This document shows positions 50,026-63,700 of a stretch of DNA of 64,000 bases, piece by piece. Each line of letters opens with the position of its first letter. Positions within the stretch are counted from its first letter, which is position 1. Under the pieces are notes generated by a model. It did not search any database, had not been told where the DNA came from, and saw only the letters and a list, made by a program, of their open reading frames with translations. A program made the position numbers and the translations under genes. Origin of the DNA: Distichodus sexfasciatus (Eukaryota; Chordata; Actinopteri; Characiformes; Distichodontidae); NCBI GenBank assembly GCA_032718565.1, contig JAVGVS010000019.1:3088544-3152543 (forward strand), written 5' to 3'.

Positions 50026-50665
50026 GTGACCACGGCAAAACCAGTCGCTTGTCGCAAATTCTCAAAATTGAGCTATTATGTTTTCATGAAATAAATCAAC
50101 ATAAATCAACCTTCAAAACGATACCTATATCGAATGAATCGGACGAGATATCAACCTTCAAAGGAGTCGGGTTTCTCCTGTCACGCCAAGTGAGCAACGG
50201 AGAAATCTGCCTTTGAAATTGACTATCGACGTAGCACTCACAGACGCTTGGTGCGGTCGCGGCTACGTTTGCATTTACGGTAGCCTACGCTGCGTTCACA
50301 GCCACACGGATAGCCTACCTGCGTTAGGTTAACTGAACTCGGGAGACGAAGATGGATTCCGGAAAAATATATTCACGCTAGTCAACCAGTGGATTTACCG
50401 TAAATATTGAAGTAGAGCGGTCAAAACAGAAGCTTTTAACATTCTGCTGGATTTGAATTCCTCACCTCAAGAAAGTCACGTTTTTAGCATGGAAAGGGTT
50501 GCTGTTTTTCAGCACAATTTATTCACAACAGTACAGTATAGACCTTCCACTGTTTCAAAACACTAAAAACCAAAAATCCAAAATTTTCCCCCACGCAACA
50601 TAAACGGTCGTTTTTCTCGGAAACCTCCGTTGCGACAAGCAACTGGTTTTGCCGTGGAGGGTCAC
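50026..50665 (-). mobile_element. GTGACCCTCC-family MITE, copy 5 (inverted)
   Basis: 640 bp with perfect AAAT duplication (50022-50025, 50666-50669). The left end has lost a few bases (GTGACCACGGCAAAACC); the right end is intact. Confidence 0.9.
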
Positions 50666-51314
50666 AAATATGAATTCAATTCTGTTTAAACCAAATTTAC
50701 TATACTCTGTAAGTCCCCAATTTTAAAATATTTTAGGAAAATGAAACAATAGGTACAGAGATTTATTGGTACATCCATGTAATATTGTTCCTCAAGAATA
50801 CATTAACTAACATTCATAATATTCAATACTGTACATGCCTTACTGTACAAAACAAGTCATGCACTCAAGGTGATGTTGCCATTCGTTTGTTATTATTGTC
50901 AAAATAACATGGCATGATACCACCTTTTTACGTCCGATACGATACCGATATTGTAAATTTGTATATCTGCCAAAACAGTCTCTGGGTATTTTTAAAACAG
51001 AAAACAGAAAATAAATCTTTAAAAATGTCTGAATACATGACTGATGGCTGGTTCTGGAGTAGGAGGGATGAGTTAAGCTGGAAGCCAGGAGAAGATGGGC
51101 AGTGACTGGCCACCACTGCTGACCCACCAACTGGAGGGCGTTGTTGTTTAGAGTCAAAAACGCCCAAGAAAAGTTGGATGCCACCTGATGACATCTTCTC
51201 CCGGCCAAAAGCTTCAGTCACTTCTTGAGAGGTTGGAGTTAGTGTAATCCATCACAATACTATTACTGATTTCCCAACTAAAACAATGTAATAACAGTAA
51301 TTACACACCCATAT

Positions 51315-51929
51315 GTGACCCTCCACGACAAAACCAGTTGCTTGTCGCAACGGAGGTTTCCGAGAAAAAAGACCGTTTATGTTGCGTGGGGTAAAATTTT
51401 GGATTTTTTGTTTTTAATGTTTTGAAACAGTGGAAGGTCCATACTGTACTGTTGTGAATAAATTTGGCTGAAAAACTTACCTTTTCCATGCTAAAAACGT
51501 GACTTTCTTGAGGTGAGGAATTCAATTCCAGCAGAATGTTAAACGTTTCTGTTTTGACCGCTCTACTTCAATATTTACGGTAAATCCACTCGTTGACTAG
51601 CGTGAAGATATTTCTCCATCTCCGTCTCCCAAGTTCAGTTAACCTAACGCAGGTAGGCTATCCGTGTGGCTGTGAATGCAGCGTAGGCTACCGTAAATAC
51701 AAACGTAGCCGCGACCGCACCAAGCGTCTGTGAGTGCTACGGCGATAGTCAACTTCAAAGGCAGATTTCTCCGTTTCTCACTTGCCGTGACAGGAGAAAC
51801 CCAACTCCTTTGAATGTTGATATCTCATATGTCGTCCGATTGAAGGTTGATTTATTCCCTTTCTTGACGACAACATAACTCAATTTTGAAAATTTGCGAC
51901 AAGCGACTGGTTTTGCCGTGGAAGGTCAC
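51315..51929 (+). mobile_element. GTGACCCTCC-family MITE, copy 6
   Basis: 615 bp with perfect ATAT duplication (51311-51314, 51930-51933). Its flanks ACACACCC and GTATATG match the unoccupied site around 1061-1064. Confidence 0.92.
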
Positions 51930-54734
51930 ATATGTATATGCTAAATTATGTATTATTAAAATAACATCTCAAAAGTTATTATTGTTTAAACACAGCTGTG
52001 TCATTTTGTGACGGTCCCTAATCCTGCGGCACTAAACTCATCAGGAACACAGAGATTGCGAACGAGAGCTGGTGTTGTTAAGGAAATTAAACAGTATAAT
52101 GGTGTGATTTGCTTTTGGGGCTATACTGTGTTGTGTTGCTTGTTTTGCTCATTGTCATATCAATATGTAGGAATAAGCGTGAACATCAAACAATAAACCA
52201 GCTTTACCGCAGTGCTGCTTCCCATCAATTGAGAGTGCACGCATTTACAAATAGGCTCCATAGACCTTCCCAACGCCACCGATACCCAATCCAGCTGTTT
52301 GAGTCAGATCAGTGACGTCGTTATTGTCAAGGTTGCTCCTGGCACACGTTCACACTGAGTGGGTCACACTGATGCTTAAAAATGACTACTTTTAAATTTG
52401 CAAAAACTATCATCCAAAGCTCAATAATAACAGCAAACAGACAGTGAAGCACATTATAAAATCACTAAAAACTTTTCTTGGATTGATAATAGGGCTCCTA
52501 AACTAATGAACTTGCCTCCTAATGGGCACTGAGAGTACAAGGCCCATTAGTCTAGACGTGGAACTGAATTATTCCAACTGCTGGAGAAAGGCATTAATGA
52601 GCGGCGCTGCAGGAGGAGCGTTCGTTTGCAAGGCCAAAGGCATTACGAGGCATTTTTGATCGCAAGACGAGAAGCCCGTAGCACAGACCAAACCACTTTA
52701 GTCATTAGACGAAACATCCTTACAGCGTATGTTTTACTAATGAGTATTAGTACAACATAATTGCTATCAAAGACTGTGACCGCCTCCCCGACCTTGGGAC
52801 CTTCTCGTACTGCCGAGGCAAAGCGGGAATGTCGTTGTGTTAGCCTCCACCTGGAGGTAGCAGGATCGGTCAGGGATGGAGGGGGGGAGGATATTTTTAC
52901 CGTCAGTGAGAAAATGCCGACGCAGGCAGCTGCCGTGATCTCTCTCACACTCCCGCACGGCCACATAGAGCCACAGCATCGCTGACCCCAGGCCCAACAC
53001 ATGCAGGCAATCAGTCCACCCACTGTGGGTTCACGAGTCACTGAGGCAGAAGATTGAAAGCAGAGAGGGAAAGTAACTAAACCACGAACAGCAATCAGGC
53101 TACATCCTTACTCAAAAGTCAATCGAATCAACGGCTCAGTCGGTCAGGACGAATGTTTGGGTGTAGAAAAAAAAAAACAACTTCATTCCCGAAGGCAAAG
53201 CAGAGGAACAAACAGGCTGGAAAATTGTGAGTGATGACGCTCAAACATGCAAGAATCACAAGGTATAAAAACGCATAACTGAGCACGCTTTGCCAATTGA
53301 AACTGTTGATTCCATCTGGAACATGATCAGCTTTTTTATATGCTGCTTACAAACAAAAATAAGAACAATTTTGCAAGTAAAATGCCCCCTTATTTTAACT
53401 GATGGACTGTATATCTTGTGTGTACTTAAGAGAAGTCCCTGTAGACTTTCTCCCATGGCTTGTCCCATGCTCCTCCACTTCCCCTCCAACCCGTTTTCCC
53501 ACGTTTAAAGAGGGAGGGGAAAAAAAACTCCGCGCCGGATCCCTCTGCTCGGGAAAGGCAAAATAGCTGCACAACTGGAGTATGGGAACGAGCCAGTGGG
53601 CCAATATTTGTACTACAATAGTTGTGATGTGAGAGAGTCCACGACACTTGCTAAGTGATGAGGCCCCTCCCTGGCAGAGTTTAAGAACTCTAGTGGACTC
53701 TAGAATTAATTGCTGCGGCAGCATGATGAGGCACAAGAGAACAGCTCACTCCTTTTTTGGTACAGCACACAAACTGGCATGATTCAGAGTCGTGCGTCTT
53801 AAGTCTCACTGGGCCAAAGGAGTCGCACTTGCACAACGGCACGGTGACGTTCACCAGCCATTTGGGGCAATGGAATCTGTGGAACAAAAAAGAGAAACCC
53901 AGCAACCTCTGGAGGTTAAACATTTATCCATAATCATACATGGCATGTTCTTTCTAGAGCTTGGAGTGACCAAAAGAGGAGACTGCAGACCAAAATTGGC
54001 CTGGGGCTTAGAAATCCGGCTGGTACATTATCAACTGGAATCACAGAGGCGTTGCCATGGAATCCTCAGCCCTGATCATTACAAGATCATTCTTCCAGCT
54101 AGATCAGAAGGAAGTTCAAATGTTACTGATACGAGATATTGTTCCATGTTAGACCCCTGTCCCCTGTATCTACAAAAGAAATCCAGAATAATTTTAGGCA
54201 GGAAAATACCATTTGTGACCCATCACTCGAACGCTGGATGTGCAGAGGAGTGTGTGTCTGTGAAGGGCTGCCAAGTTATTCTCAGCAGACTAGTGTGAGC
54301 GAGTTCCAGTGGCAGCCAGTCCAAAAGTAGTTTGGATGAGAAGTGGGCTAAAGATGCATGCTTGGAATGGAGTTGGAGCCTTTTTAAGAATCTTTTTTGT
54401 CATTGTTGTGGCCTCTCACTTCATTGCCACGTGTTGATGTGACAGGGGCTGGCCAACCGTTTAGACACCGAGAGCCAAAAATGTGCAAATAACCACGTGC
54501 AGTCACAGTTATACAGGAGACTTGCTGAAGTCAACATGGCAGTAAAGATTTTATTGGTTTCACTTCCTCGTCTTATGATGCATTTTTAAGCATAAAATGT
54601 AGGCTAATATATGATGATATTTAAAAAATATACTGCAAGGACAATGTGACTTATGAGCCCTTTTACAACAACAAACATGGTATAAATTAATGTTCAATCA
54701 GATCATGTGCAGTTCAGTTTCTTCATTCTCGCAC

Positions 54735-54958
54735 TGAGTGATTATTTGTCATTGTCACCACAACGAAATGTGACCTCTACATCTGACCCATCCGTTAAGG
54801 AGCAGTGGACAGCTTTGGCAGCCCCCAGGGAGCAGTGCCTGGGGATAATACCCTGCTTATGAGTACCTCAGTGGTACCTTTACCTGTCCAGGGCTCGAAC
54901 CGGCAACTCTCCTCGGATCAGAGACCCAACTTTGTAACCCTTACGCTACCAACTGGCC
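54735..54958 (-). mobile_element. tRNA-headed SINE, copy 4
   Basis: Reverse orientation: TGAGTGATTATTTGTCATTG, CCACAACGAAATGTGACC, ACCTTTACCTGTCCAGGGCT, CGAACC (B box complement), ACGCTACCAACTGGCCC. Confidence 0.82.
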
Positions 54959-55737
54959 CAAACTTCTTATTTAATTTGTTAATTAACAAGGATTTCTCTA
55001 GTATTACATTTTAATAAGATCATAGGAGACACCAAAATATGCAGTGCAGGGGGAAGATGTTATACAGATTTACATCATCAGCTCAGGGTTTCAAAGGACT
55101 ACTGTATTACTAATATCACGTAGTGTGATGTCACCATCCAGAAGCACAGTTGGTGGTGTTTATTGCAAAGTTCCCGGAGAAACATCCGTCCAGGGAAACA
55201 GCAATCTAACAGGGATTCCTATCTCAGGGTTGGGAAACACTGCTCCAGACCAAAGGAGCCATTCAGTAAAACGCCTTATGGGTCATGTGAGCTTTAAAAG
55301 GCTGCTAAATGTCTGGAATCAGCAGAGATTGGTGTTTCAGGAAACATCAATTATTAAGAAGTACATAATGACTGGAGAGAATCTCTGGTACTGACGGAAG
55401 GCAAAGTAATCTCCCTTTCTCCTCCACCATTAACATCCGTTCCCCAAAGAGTTCCCTAAAAGCTGCTAAAAGACAGGATCTTTGTACCTGTTCCTATGTC
55501 TTTTTTACTGTAATGCTCTCTTTCTCAGAGATGCTAATGGAATGGACTGGAAAAAAATCCCCAGAATGCAACAGTGTTCCTGATCTTTCTGCCAGCAGCT
55601 GAGAAGTTTACATTGCAGAACTGGTGTTTGGATCAGAGTGAGGTTTGTCGTTTCTTTAAAAGGGTTAGATAAAGAACAGATACCCAGTGTAAACTGTTTA
55701 AAACAATTAACAACTGAACCATCATATCCCACCAAAT

Positions 55738-56140
55738 CAGTCCCTCCAGGATTTCGCAAGCCTTTTTTGAGATTTGTGAGACCTAAAATGCCTGGTTTTG
55801 CAGCAGCTTTTCTAAACAATTGCGATGAAAGATGTTGCCCCGCTTTATAATGATTCTTTAACAATTACCTAAAATGAAGGGAACAAAACCACTATTATTT
55901 TTATTAACCATTAATCATTTAGTTATTTTTGAAGGAAAATATGAGGCATTTCTATCACACAGGTTTCCTGCATCTTCTAAAGTAACAAAGAAGTGAGTTC
56001 GCTGACATATGGCTCAACATTTGCAAAAATTGCAGTAAAGTTGCGGTAATTGGTCAAAATTGCACAGTAGTAATAAATTTGCAAAGACTAGCAGAATTTG
56101 TGTTAACAGTTCGCAACATGGTGAAATCCTGGAGGGTCTG
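55738..56140. mobile_element. CAGTCCCTCCAG-terminated element, short copy
   Basis: 403 bp. CAGTCCCTCCAGGATTTCGC is the near-perfect complement of GTGAAATCCTGGAGGGTCTG. hAT-like by its CAG...CTG ends, but no clear 8-bp duplication. Confidence 0.72.
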
Positions 56141-58903
56141 ATAAATGCAGCATTAACGTTGGTGCCTTTCGGCTCCGGCTATTGCGTGGTTCCAGTCAAC
56201 ATGACCGTTTTAAAAAATCATGGGTGCTGCTGAGCTGCAAAAAGGACAAAACCTTCGTCCAAATTATGAGAGTACTTAAGTATACAAAAAGGTGTTCTGT
56301 TCATTGTGTAAAGTTTTGAGGGACAGCGCCAATGTCTGTTGAGACCCTGTGTAATTATTTTTATTCTCCAATTATATAAGCACATTTCTTTGGGTGGTTG
56401 ATGCCATAATTACATTTGTGAACAGTTATAGTTAAAGTGTACGCAACAAAGAGTATCTCGATTGAAAAATTAATCATCAAAATAATGTCACCGCTACTGA
56501 AGATACAACAAGAAAGTGAGGGCACACGAGGCAATGGAGTTCAGAACTTGCTACATAAAGACCCATTTAGCGGGCTCTACAGAGGTATTCAGTGCTGGGG
56601 CAGAATTAAAGGGGCAGCGAGACCCCAGCGAGGAGGGAGAGAGGCCCAGCACAGTACAATCAGCCGAGAATCTAGACGGGGGAGCGAAAAAGCGCTGAGA
56701 GAAGAATGCCTGGCATCTGAGCCCAACGTGGCAATCTGGATAAGATGACCATTACTGATCTCTCTCTGCCATAATTCAGCTCCTGACACTCGCCACTGAC
56801 CCTGCTGTCCATCTGTTTGACTTGACTATGAGACAGGAGACGTTACTGTGTGCAGATTGGACACGCCGTCTGTACTGGAGATGAAGACTGTTACGAGGAG
56901 ACGATTTTCTCAGTTCCCGCGGGACTAGACAAGGAAGTGATCTGTGTGAGTCTGACCTGGGAGCAAAGGCTAAGAAGTTGAGAGCAGAGCAACATAAATT
57001 ACACGTCCATGTTGAACACCCACCACAATATGTCTCTGTAAGCAGTGGTGTATATGGTACCTAAAATCCCTACTTAAGTGAATGTAAATATGAATTTACA
57101 GTTAGATATTAACAGTACTTAAGTATTATAATGAATTTTGCTGGCAATTGTAAACTGTGTCATTTGTGCCAAACTGCCATTTTAAGAAGTACTTAACCCA
57201 AAAGTTGAAAAGTGATTTAATTGGCTCATTTTCAAAATATTTCAATTCTGAAATTATTTGAGTTCCAAAAATGATGAGGACTGGACGGTGGCACAAATCA
57301 CCATGATGTTAACACAGAGCAACTTGTTTCTGTCCATTATAAATGTGGTCAAGTAGAACAAGTGAAATGATACAGTCAAAATACTCAAGTGCTTGAAATA
57401 TTAGAGTACATTAACCAAGTACAATCACTAAACCACTAATACACGAGACAGTGTAACTCTCAGTGCTGGTCCCAAGCCCTGGATAAATGGGGAGGGGTGT
57501 GTCAGCAAGGAAATCCAGTGTTAAACGGACAACAAGGCAGTAGATCCGCTGTGGCAACGGAGAAGCCGAAAGAAGAAGAAGAACGAAGTACAATCACCAA
57601 GTACTTAGCACCATAATGAATCTGAGGATCAATCTTTAACAAGCTGAATAATGAAGCAGTGCCAAAGTTCTTTGTTTAGGCAATAAACTAAGATACAACT
57701 TTAAATGCAAGATTTAACCATTTACATGTAGTCAGTATGAATTTATCTGACTCTGTAATTAGGACTGGCATAATTCCTCTTTTAAAAAAGAAGCCATTCA
57801 GTGATGTTTAACTGCCTTGTCAAAGGCAATTCTGCTCAATTTTCCAGTCCTTTAGTTCTAAGTTTGGCTGTAATTTTGACGTCATATAAGTCATGACACA
57901 ATGAACGAATTTTGAAAGAAGAATCACTAACTGTCTTGATTAATCACAACAAATGTAAAAAATATTTCATTGATATATTAGTCATTAAAGTACCATTTTA
58001 AAAGCAAAATGTAAAAATGGAAGGAATACATATGCCATCACTACATCATGTGTTAAACTGCTGTGTTTGGATCTAACTTCATATTATAAAAGCTATACAT
58101 TTGACTTTAATCATTAAATTATTGTTTAAAACAGTGGTGAGACTGTTCATTGCCAGGTCTAAAAAGACGTCCCTCACACACTTTGGCAAAACATTGACAA
58201 TATTATGCAACATAAATGCAGTGCATGCTTCATAGCTTTTAGTCATATGACTGATCGCTTAAATTTCATTCACGACAGATCGAAAGCTTCAATTCCAGGA
58301 GCTTTTTGGGTTTTGCTGGTTCCTGTTTTCCTAATTCAGTTTCTAACAGAGCCAGAGTGCCATAACCCACAAGACCACTGAACCAGACTCCTCATTGCCC
58401 ATAATCGCATGATACAACAGATCCAGCTTCCACTTCCCAACACAGGCAAAGTTATGACAGAGGCACCATTTCAACCCACTGTAATTGTGCTTCCATAACC
58501 GACAGAGGATGTTTCATGCTGTAGCTGTAATAATTCCTCAGCTACAAACTGCTCGTATTTTTTTGGCATCATATAATATTACTATGGTAGATAATAAATT
58601 GACCCTGAGGTGGAAGTAGAGCTGACAAACACAAGCTGTAATTATCATCCTATTGTAACGCTCTTTGACAATATAGGCAGTTGTACCAAAAATAAAGTAA
58701 AAATGAGAAAACTACTAAAATAACATGAAGGAATATGCAAACAGCAGAGAAAAGCACAGAGAGTATCATTAATCGTGAATTCACTATCGTGAATTCTAGC
58801 TTCAATATCATTTATTCATTCATTATCTGAAATGCTTAATCCCAACCGGGGTCGCGGGGAGGGCCGGAGCCTATCCCGGGAACTACGGGCGCAAGGCGGG
58901 GAC

Positions 58904-59696
58904 CAGTGTTGTGCAAGTTACTTGCAAAGTGTAATACACTATACATTATTTGTTACTGGTATTCAAATGTAATCCGCTACCTTACAATATTACTGTCTCA
59001 GAATTGTAATCGTTACATGACTTCTGTAACTTTTCAGTTACTTCCACCAAAATAACTGAAGATATAACTTGACATTCTAATATGAGAAAAAATATTGCAG
59101 ATCATTCTCGAAGTTCAAGTGGCATGATGGCAGACTGTGTGAAACTTAATTTCTGCTGCTTTGGCTGATCACTCTTGTCGCCCGTTTTCTCTCTCTTCTC
59201 AGTCAGCCGAGTGTTTGCATGGCAGCGCTCGAGGTGTTTTTTCAAATTGCTAGTGCTATTTCTCGACGTCTATGGTTCTTTAGGGTTTGGGCAAAGATTG
59301 CACTTGACTAAAACATTCTTTTTGTCCTCATCCCTGACGAACTCAAAGTAATGCGCAAACGTCCACCTCGCAAAAGTACTGTCTTCTGCCATCTCACCGG
59401 AGAAGCAAGCCTTATGTGATGCACTGTGCAAGGAGCTCAACTAACCACAAACAGGAAATACAACTCTCGAGCATTTTTTTAAATCACAGATAATTAATAT
59501 GAGGTCTCGCAGTCTTGCTGTTTTTAAACAAATACATTTTCGGTTAAAGGTGCTTTATAACGCACGCGTTACTGAACATGTACCGAGTAAAATATTACTG
59601 AAAACTGACAAGTAGTGTCTTACATTACTACATTACACCAAAAAGTAATCCGTTACTGTAACTCGTTACTTTTGTAATGCGTTACTCCCAACACTG
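58904..59696. mobile_element. hAT element inserted in the retroposon
   Basis: 793 bp. CAGTGTTGTGCAAGTTACTT and its mirror GTAATGCGTTACTCCCAACA-CTG form the ends. Target duplication GCGGGGAC / GCGTGGAC (7 of 8) at 58896-58903 and 59697-59704. Confidence 0.9.
59174..59392 (-). pseudogene. BED-finger N-terminus of a hAT transposase, broken
   Basis: Minus strand from ATG at 59392: MAEDSTFARWTFAHYFEFV, then VKCNLCPN, a stop at 59270-59272, then LKKHLERCHAN. C-x2-C, W/F core and H-x4-H spacing match a BED zinc finger. The catalytic part is absent. Confidence 0.6.
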
Positions 59697-60673
59697 GCGT
59701 GGACCAACCCTGGGCAGGCACCAACATTGCATGATTTTTGGACTGTGGGAGGAAACCAGAGCCCCCGACGGAAACTCACGTGGACACGGGGAGAGACACT
59801 GCAGCCGATCCGCAAAATCAAACCCAGGGCCTTCTCACTGTGACGCAGTAGCACTAACCGCCGCACTACTGTGCCGCCCGCTTCAATATCAAATTACCAA
59901 TATTTATTTCAAATTAAGTTGGTTAGCTAGTAAAATCTACTGTGACCATATAAGTACATGTTAAAGCACAAGTCTCAATCCTGCAATCTTGGAGAGCTAA
60001 AGCACTGTGGAGTTTGGAATCTTGCCCAAATTAATACATCTAATTCTACTCATCAACTGATTACCATGATTTCATAATTCCACAGAGAGTTCAATGCCTC
60101 TACATTTAGGGAAGAAGCTTAAGTGATTCTTTCAATTGGTGCTAAAATTGTTTCTGAGGCTTTAGTTAAGTTTGTTGTGTTTCCAAAGATAATTTGGTTA
60201 AGATGTGTTAAGAGTTCTGGGTAAGCATTTGTCCAGTCTGATTGAGTGTGTCCCATGACTGCTAAGGAAAGCCTTGAGGAGGGGTGTCCTCAAATCATTT
60301 TTGTAGCTAATGTGGCATTGAACTCCTACATGCCACTCCTCCTATTTGAAGTGCCACTGACAATTCTAAATCACATCCCTACAACCCTTTGTACTTTGCA
60401 GAACAGACCTTTGTTCACATTTAGCAGCTGTCTTGATCCAGTGGGGATACAGCAAATATTTACTAGTTTTTAATCATGCTGCAGGAAGACTTGAGCACAA
60501 TGGAGAGTCTATCTCACATCCATGTATTGTGAATTCAAAACAATTGTGTAAGCTGAAGACAAGAAGTGATATGCAATTTTATGCCTACAGTGAAATGAAC
60601 CTGCTTCCACGGAAGTTGCTGGACAAGAATCTGACCTAAAATACAGGCTAAAGACGGGGCTCCATGCGTCCTT

Positions 60674-60718
60674 GTTTAAACAGCTGGCTCATAAGGGGGA
60701 TGAGCCAGCGGTTTAAAC
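60674..60718. repeat. strong 19-bp hairpin
   Basis: Left arm 60674-60692 (GTTTAAACAGCTGGCTCAT), 7-base loop AAGGGGG, right arm 60700-60718 (ATGAGCCAGCGGTTTAAAC). Eighteen of 19 positions pair. Confidence 0.85.
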
Positions 60719-63700
60719 AGTGAGGTTTTTTGTTCTGATAATTATTCATCTTGCAACTTTCTTTGGGCAAATAGGAGAAAAACCACATTTTCAGGATCAT
60801 TTGCCAACAGCTATCAATGGCGCCCTGCATCTCCTCCAGCTGATCACATTTTTTCTTCTCTTTCTATGACTATTGTTCGTTAATCCTCATGGGTTCCACC
60901 TGCATATTCTTATTTCCGTTGACTTTTCCCCTCTAACTGGTTCTTTTGTCTGTCTATGACATGTTGAGATTAGTACTCACTTGTTTTCAGTGGTTCATAG
61001 CTTGTTCCCAGTGGTTTTTGTTTATCCTTGTTCAATTCATATTAATAATTCAGTTCCCACAAACTCATGCCTGTATTCTGCCTTGTGTTTCCCCTGTTCC
61101 TGAACACTATGAAGCCTGCTGTGTTGCACTTCTTAAAATTGTTCAGATGATTGATTCTTTTGGAAGTTAATATTGCAATTATGAGTTAATAAAAACTACC
61201 GCTTACATTTGTCCTTGTCAAATGGTGTTTTTTGAAATGTACGTAAAATATGTAAATATATAGTTTATGTAATATTCATACAAACATTTTCTGAAAACAT
61301 GTTTGAAAAAAATGTCTATTGTTAGAACAATAGATAACATGCTACAAAAATGTATACGTTCATATCTACTGTATACAAAGAACAGATATGTTGAAGCCAT
61401 TCAGCTCCTCTCTTTTTGTACATTTTCTTAAGATTCTCCCCCTTTAAATAATTTTAGAAGAGGACACTAACTCTTGTGAACTTCCCTCTTGATGTAGCTG
61501 AGTTCAGCTGGTCAAAATTCCAAAGCACATGACACTATTGGGATCTCATCAGTTCTGTGTCCTCGAAGCACAGGATTGAATTTCTATAAATCAATGGTTC
61601 AAAATTATGTTTTGCAATTTCTACAGCTTGGTTCAACACACACACAAACACACACTCAGAGGAATTTCCCTTCTAGGCCAGGGTACCAGCTCCAACACAG
61701 AGTCTCTTCTGTAGAGGAATGTGGGTCAGTGCTCATTTTGTACTGCTAACTCTGTAAACTGAAATGTTACCTCTACTTCTCTTTTCCTGTATGTCTAGAA
61801 ATATCTAAATGACAAGTTATGTTTTCAGTGTGACCCTGGAGTCCCTCGGCTTAACCGCGGAGAAACAAATGAGCTGCAGTTAAATTCACTTTTAATATAA
61901 GCACTGCTGCTATAAGTCTGCACAATCAAGACAGATATTAAAATTCAAGCTGTAGTGGATTATTCTTTTAATTCAAAAATTTCATCAGTCGATATGTGTA
62001 GAACAAGCTCCTTTTGAGCACAGAAATAACTGACCCTGCTTCAAATGGTGTTAAGCAGTTTAATTAACTTTTTATGTTTTTTGGAAGCCCCAAGCACGGG
62101 TTTGATGATATAAATATCTTTACAAACTAGTTTCTACTCTACTTTCTACTTTTCTGCCCAGCAACTGCTTTGCTATAAATGGTTAATGAAAAGATGTGGA
62201 CCTCTCTCATTTGTAATGTTAATAGACTTCACTTGTCTTCACACTTTGCCTCATTGGTTATGTTTCTAGTTTTAAAATGAAAAAACTCTTTTTGTTGATT
62301 TACTGTAAAACCGACAAACTCTCCGTCCGTCTATCTTTAATTGGCGCCTGCTGTGGCCAGTAGAAACTATTTTTAAGAGCATCTACCAAGCAGATGTGGG
62401 TGGGTCAGTCATTGTGTTTCTGGTGTGTGTGGAAGTGGCCTCTGTGGGAGATTGTGACAGGTGTGAACAGCTGCTTAGTGGCCTCAGCACAAGATCATCA
62501 CATGAAGGAGAGCGTGCACCGTGAAAAAGCTTTGACAATGACACACTGCTTTTTCTATGTGGCCACTCTGTCAAAATATGAGTATGAATAAATGTTATAT
62601 ATATACAGCCAAGGGATAACATAAAGAACACTCATTTTAGAAAACTGTCAATCGTCAGAAGCTGGTATGTTACAATAAAATGTACTGAGACATTACCGTA
62701 TAATATAGTGCGGCCATGCTATTTGTATGAATGCAGTATGCTATTAATATCAATTGTTGTTTTCAAACCTCCTATAAAATTGCCTATAATATGTGACAAA
62801 AACATTGGCATTTTAATAAACTTTCTCTGCAATCTCCCAAAGTATCACTTCTATCACATTTTAACTTTGGAGACTAGACTCCTGACAGCAGCCCATAAAT
62901 GTCTTACACCATCTGTTTCAGTGAGTTAAGGAAATTAAGTGTAAATTACACATGACATTGTAAAGGGTGTGATCTGTAATGGAATACATTTTCAAATCAT
63001 GTTGATGTCTCCGTGTGCACCTGTTAATATTATTAGCAGCAATGAACATTATTCTTTGTTCCAGAATGGTTCACTTGCTTTGGTGGCACTTTTTGTGACA
63101 TTTTATCTGCACGTGAGAAACCCCAAAATCACATTAATATGTTCAGGCAAATCCAGGCAGTTAAACAGCTAAAAGGAAAAAGGCAGCTAATAATGGTGTT
63201 ATTGCTTTAAAAAAAATCATTTTCCATCTTCTAGATGTCGATGTCTTCAAATGTGTATTTGCCAGTAATAGAACATTTTTGTAATGCCACAAAAAATAAA
63301 GAACAGACTGCATACAATCTCGTGACCATTCTGGGACTTCTTTCGAGCTCTTTTACTATGTTTGGATGTGGGTAGCCACAATTTTTTAGTAAATGCTTCA
63401 GCCGGCCTTTAATAGGTCAACATTTTCATACGTGTGTAATTCTTGTGAATATGATGGACTGAAATTTGCCTTAAGATCACAAAGCTTCCACTAACATAAA
63501 CCTGTAGCTCACTAAGCAGCTCTCTAATCAGAGAGTATATTTCCGGCCTTTTCCTCTTGCTCATGATGAGATCTGGATAACGTCAGACTAATGCTAACAA
63601 CAATGAATTATCCAGACACATATTTATACAGAACAGAAAGACGGACAATATCAAAAGCAGGCAACCGGCTCTTTCTTGCATCCCATGGATTTATTATGGA

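Larger units (their letters stand above)
42895..53050. other. upstream of mcam exon 2: probable first intron, repeat-rich
   Basis: About 10 kb with no identified exon. It holds a SINE (43008-43228), a TA-flanked MITE inside an older repeat (44256-44900), nested hAT elements (47018-48678) and two GTGACCCTCC MITEs (50026-50665, 51315-51929). If the signal-peptide exon is near 52.95 kb, this is mcam intron 1. Confidence 0.6.
58811..59879 (-). mobile_element. retroposon with 12-bp duplication, split by a hAT
   Basis: Flanked by GCTTCAATATCA on both sides (58799-58810 and 59880-59891). On the minus strand it begins GGGCGGCACAGTAGTGCGGC and ends in an AATGAATGAATAAA tail, as expected of target-primed retroposition. 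The body has the teleost phrases CTGTGGGAGGAAACC and ACACGGGGAGAGACAC. The hAT at 58904-59696 separates it into two parts. Confidence 0.82.

Noticed and set aside
53690..53923. Minus-strand ORF starting MFNLQRLLGFSFLFHRF as a possible mcam signal peptide
   Set aside because: The hydrophobic run is broken by charged and aromatic residues, and I saw no phase-1 donor that would join exon 2.
53792..54298. 168-codon open frame on the plus strand
   Set aside because: No recognisable domain, no exon-like conservation that I can judge, and no supporting splice or codon signal; best treated as chance.
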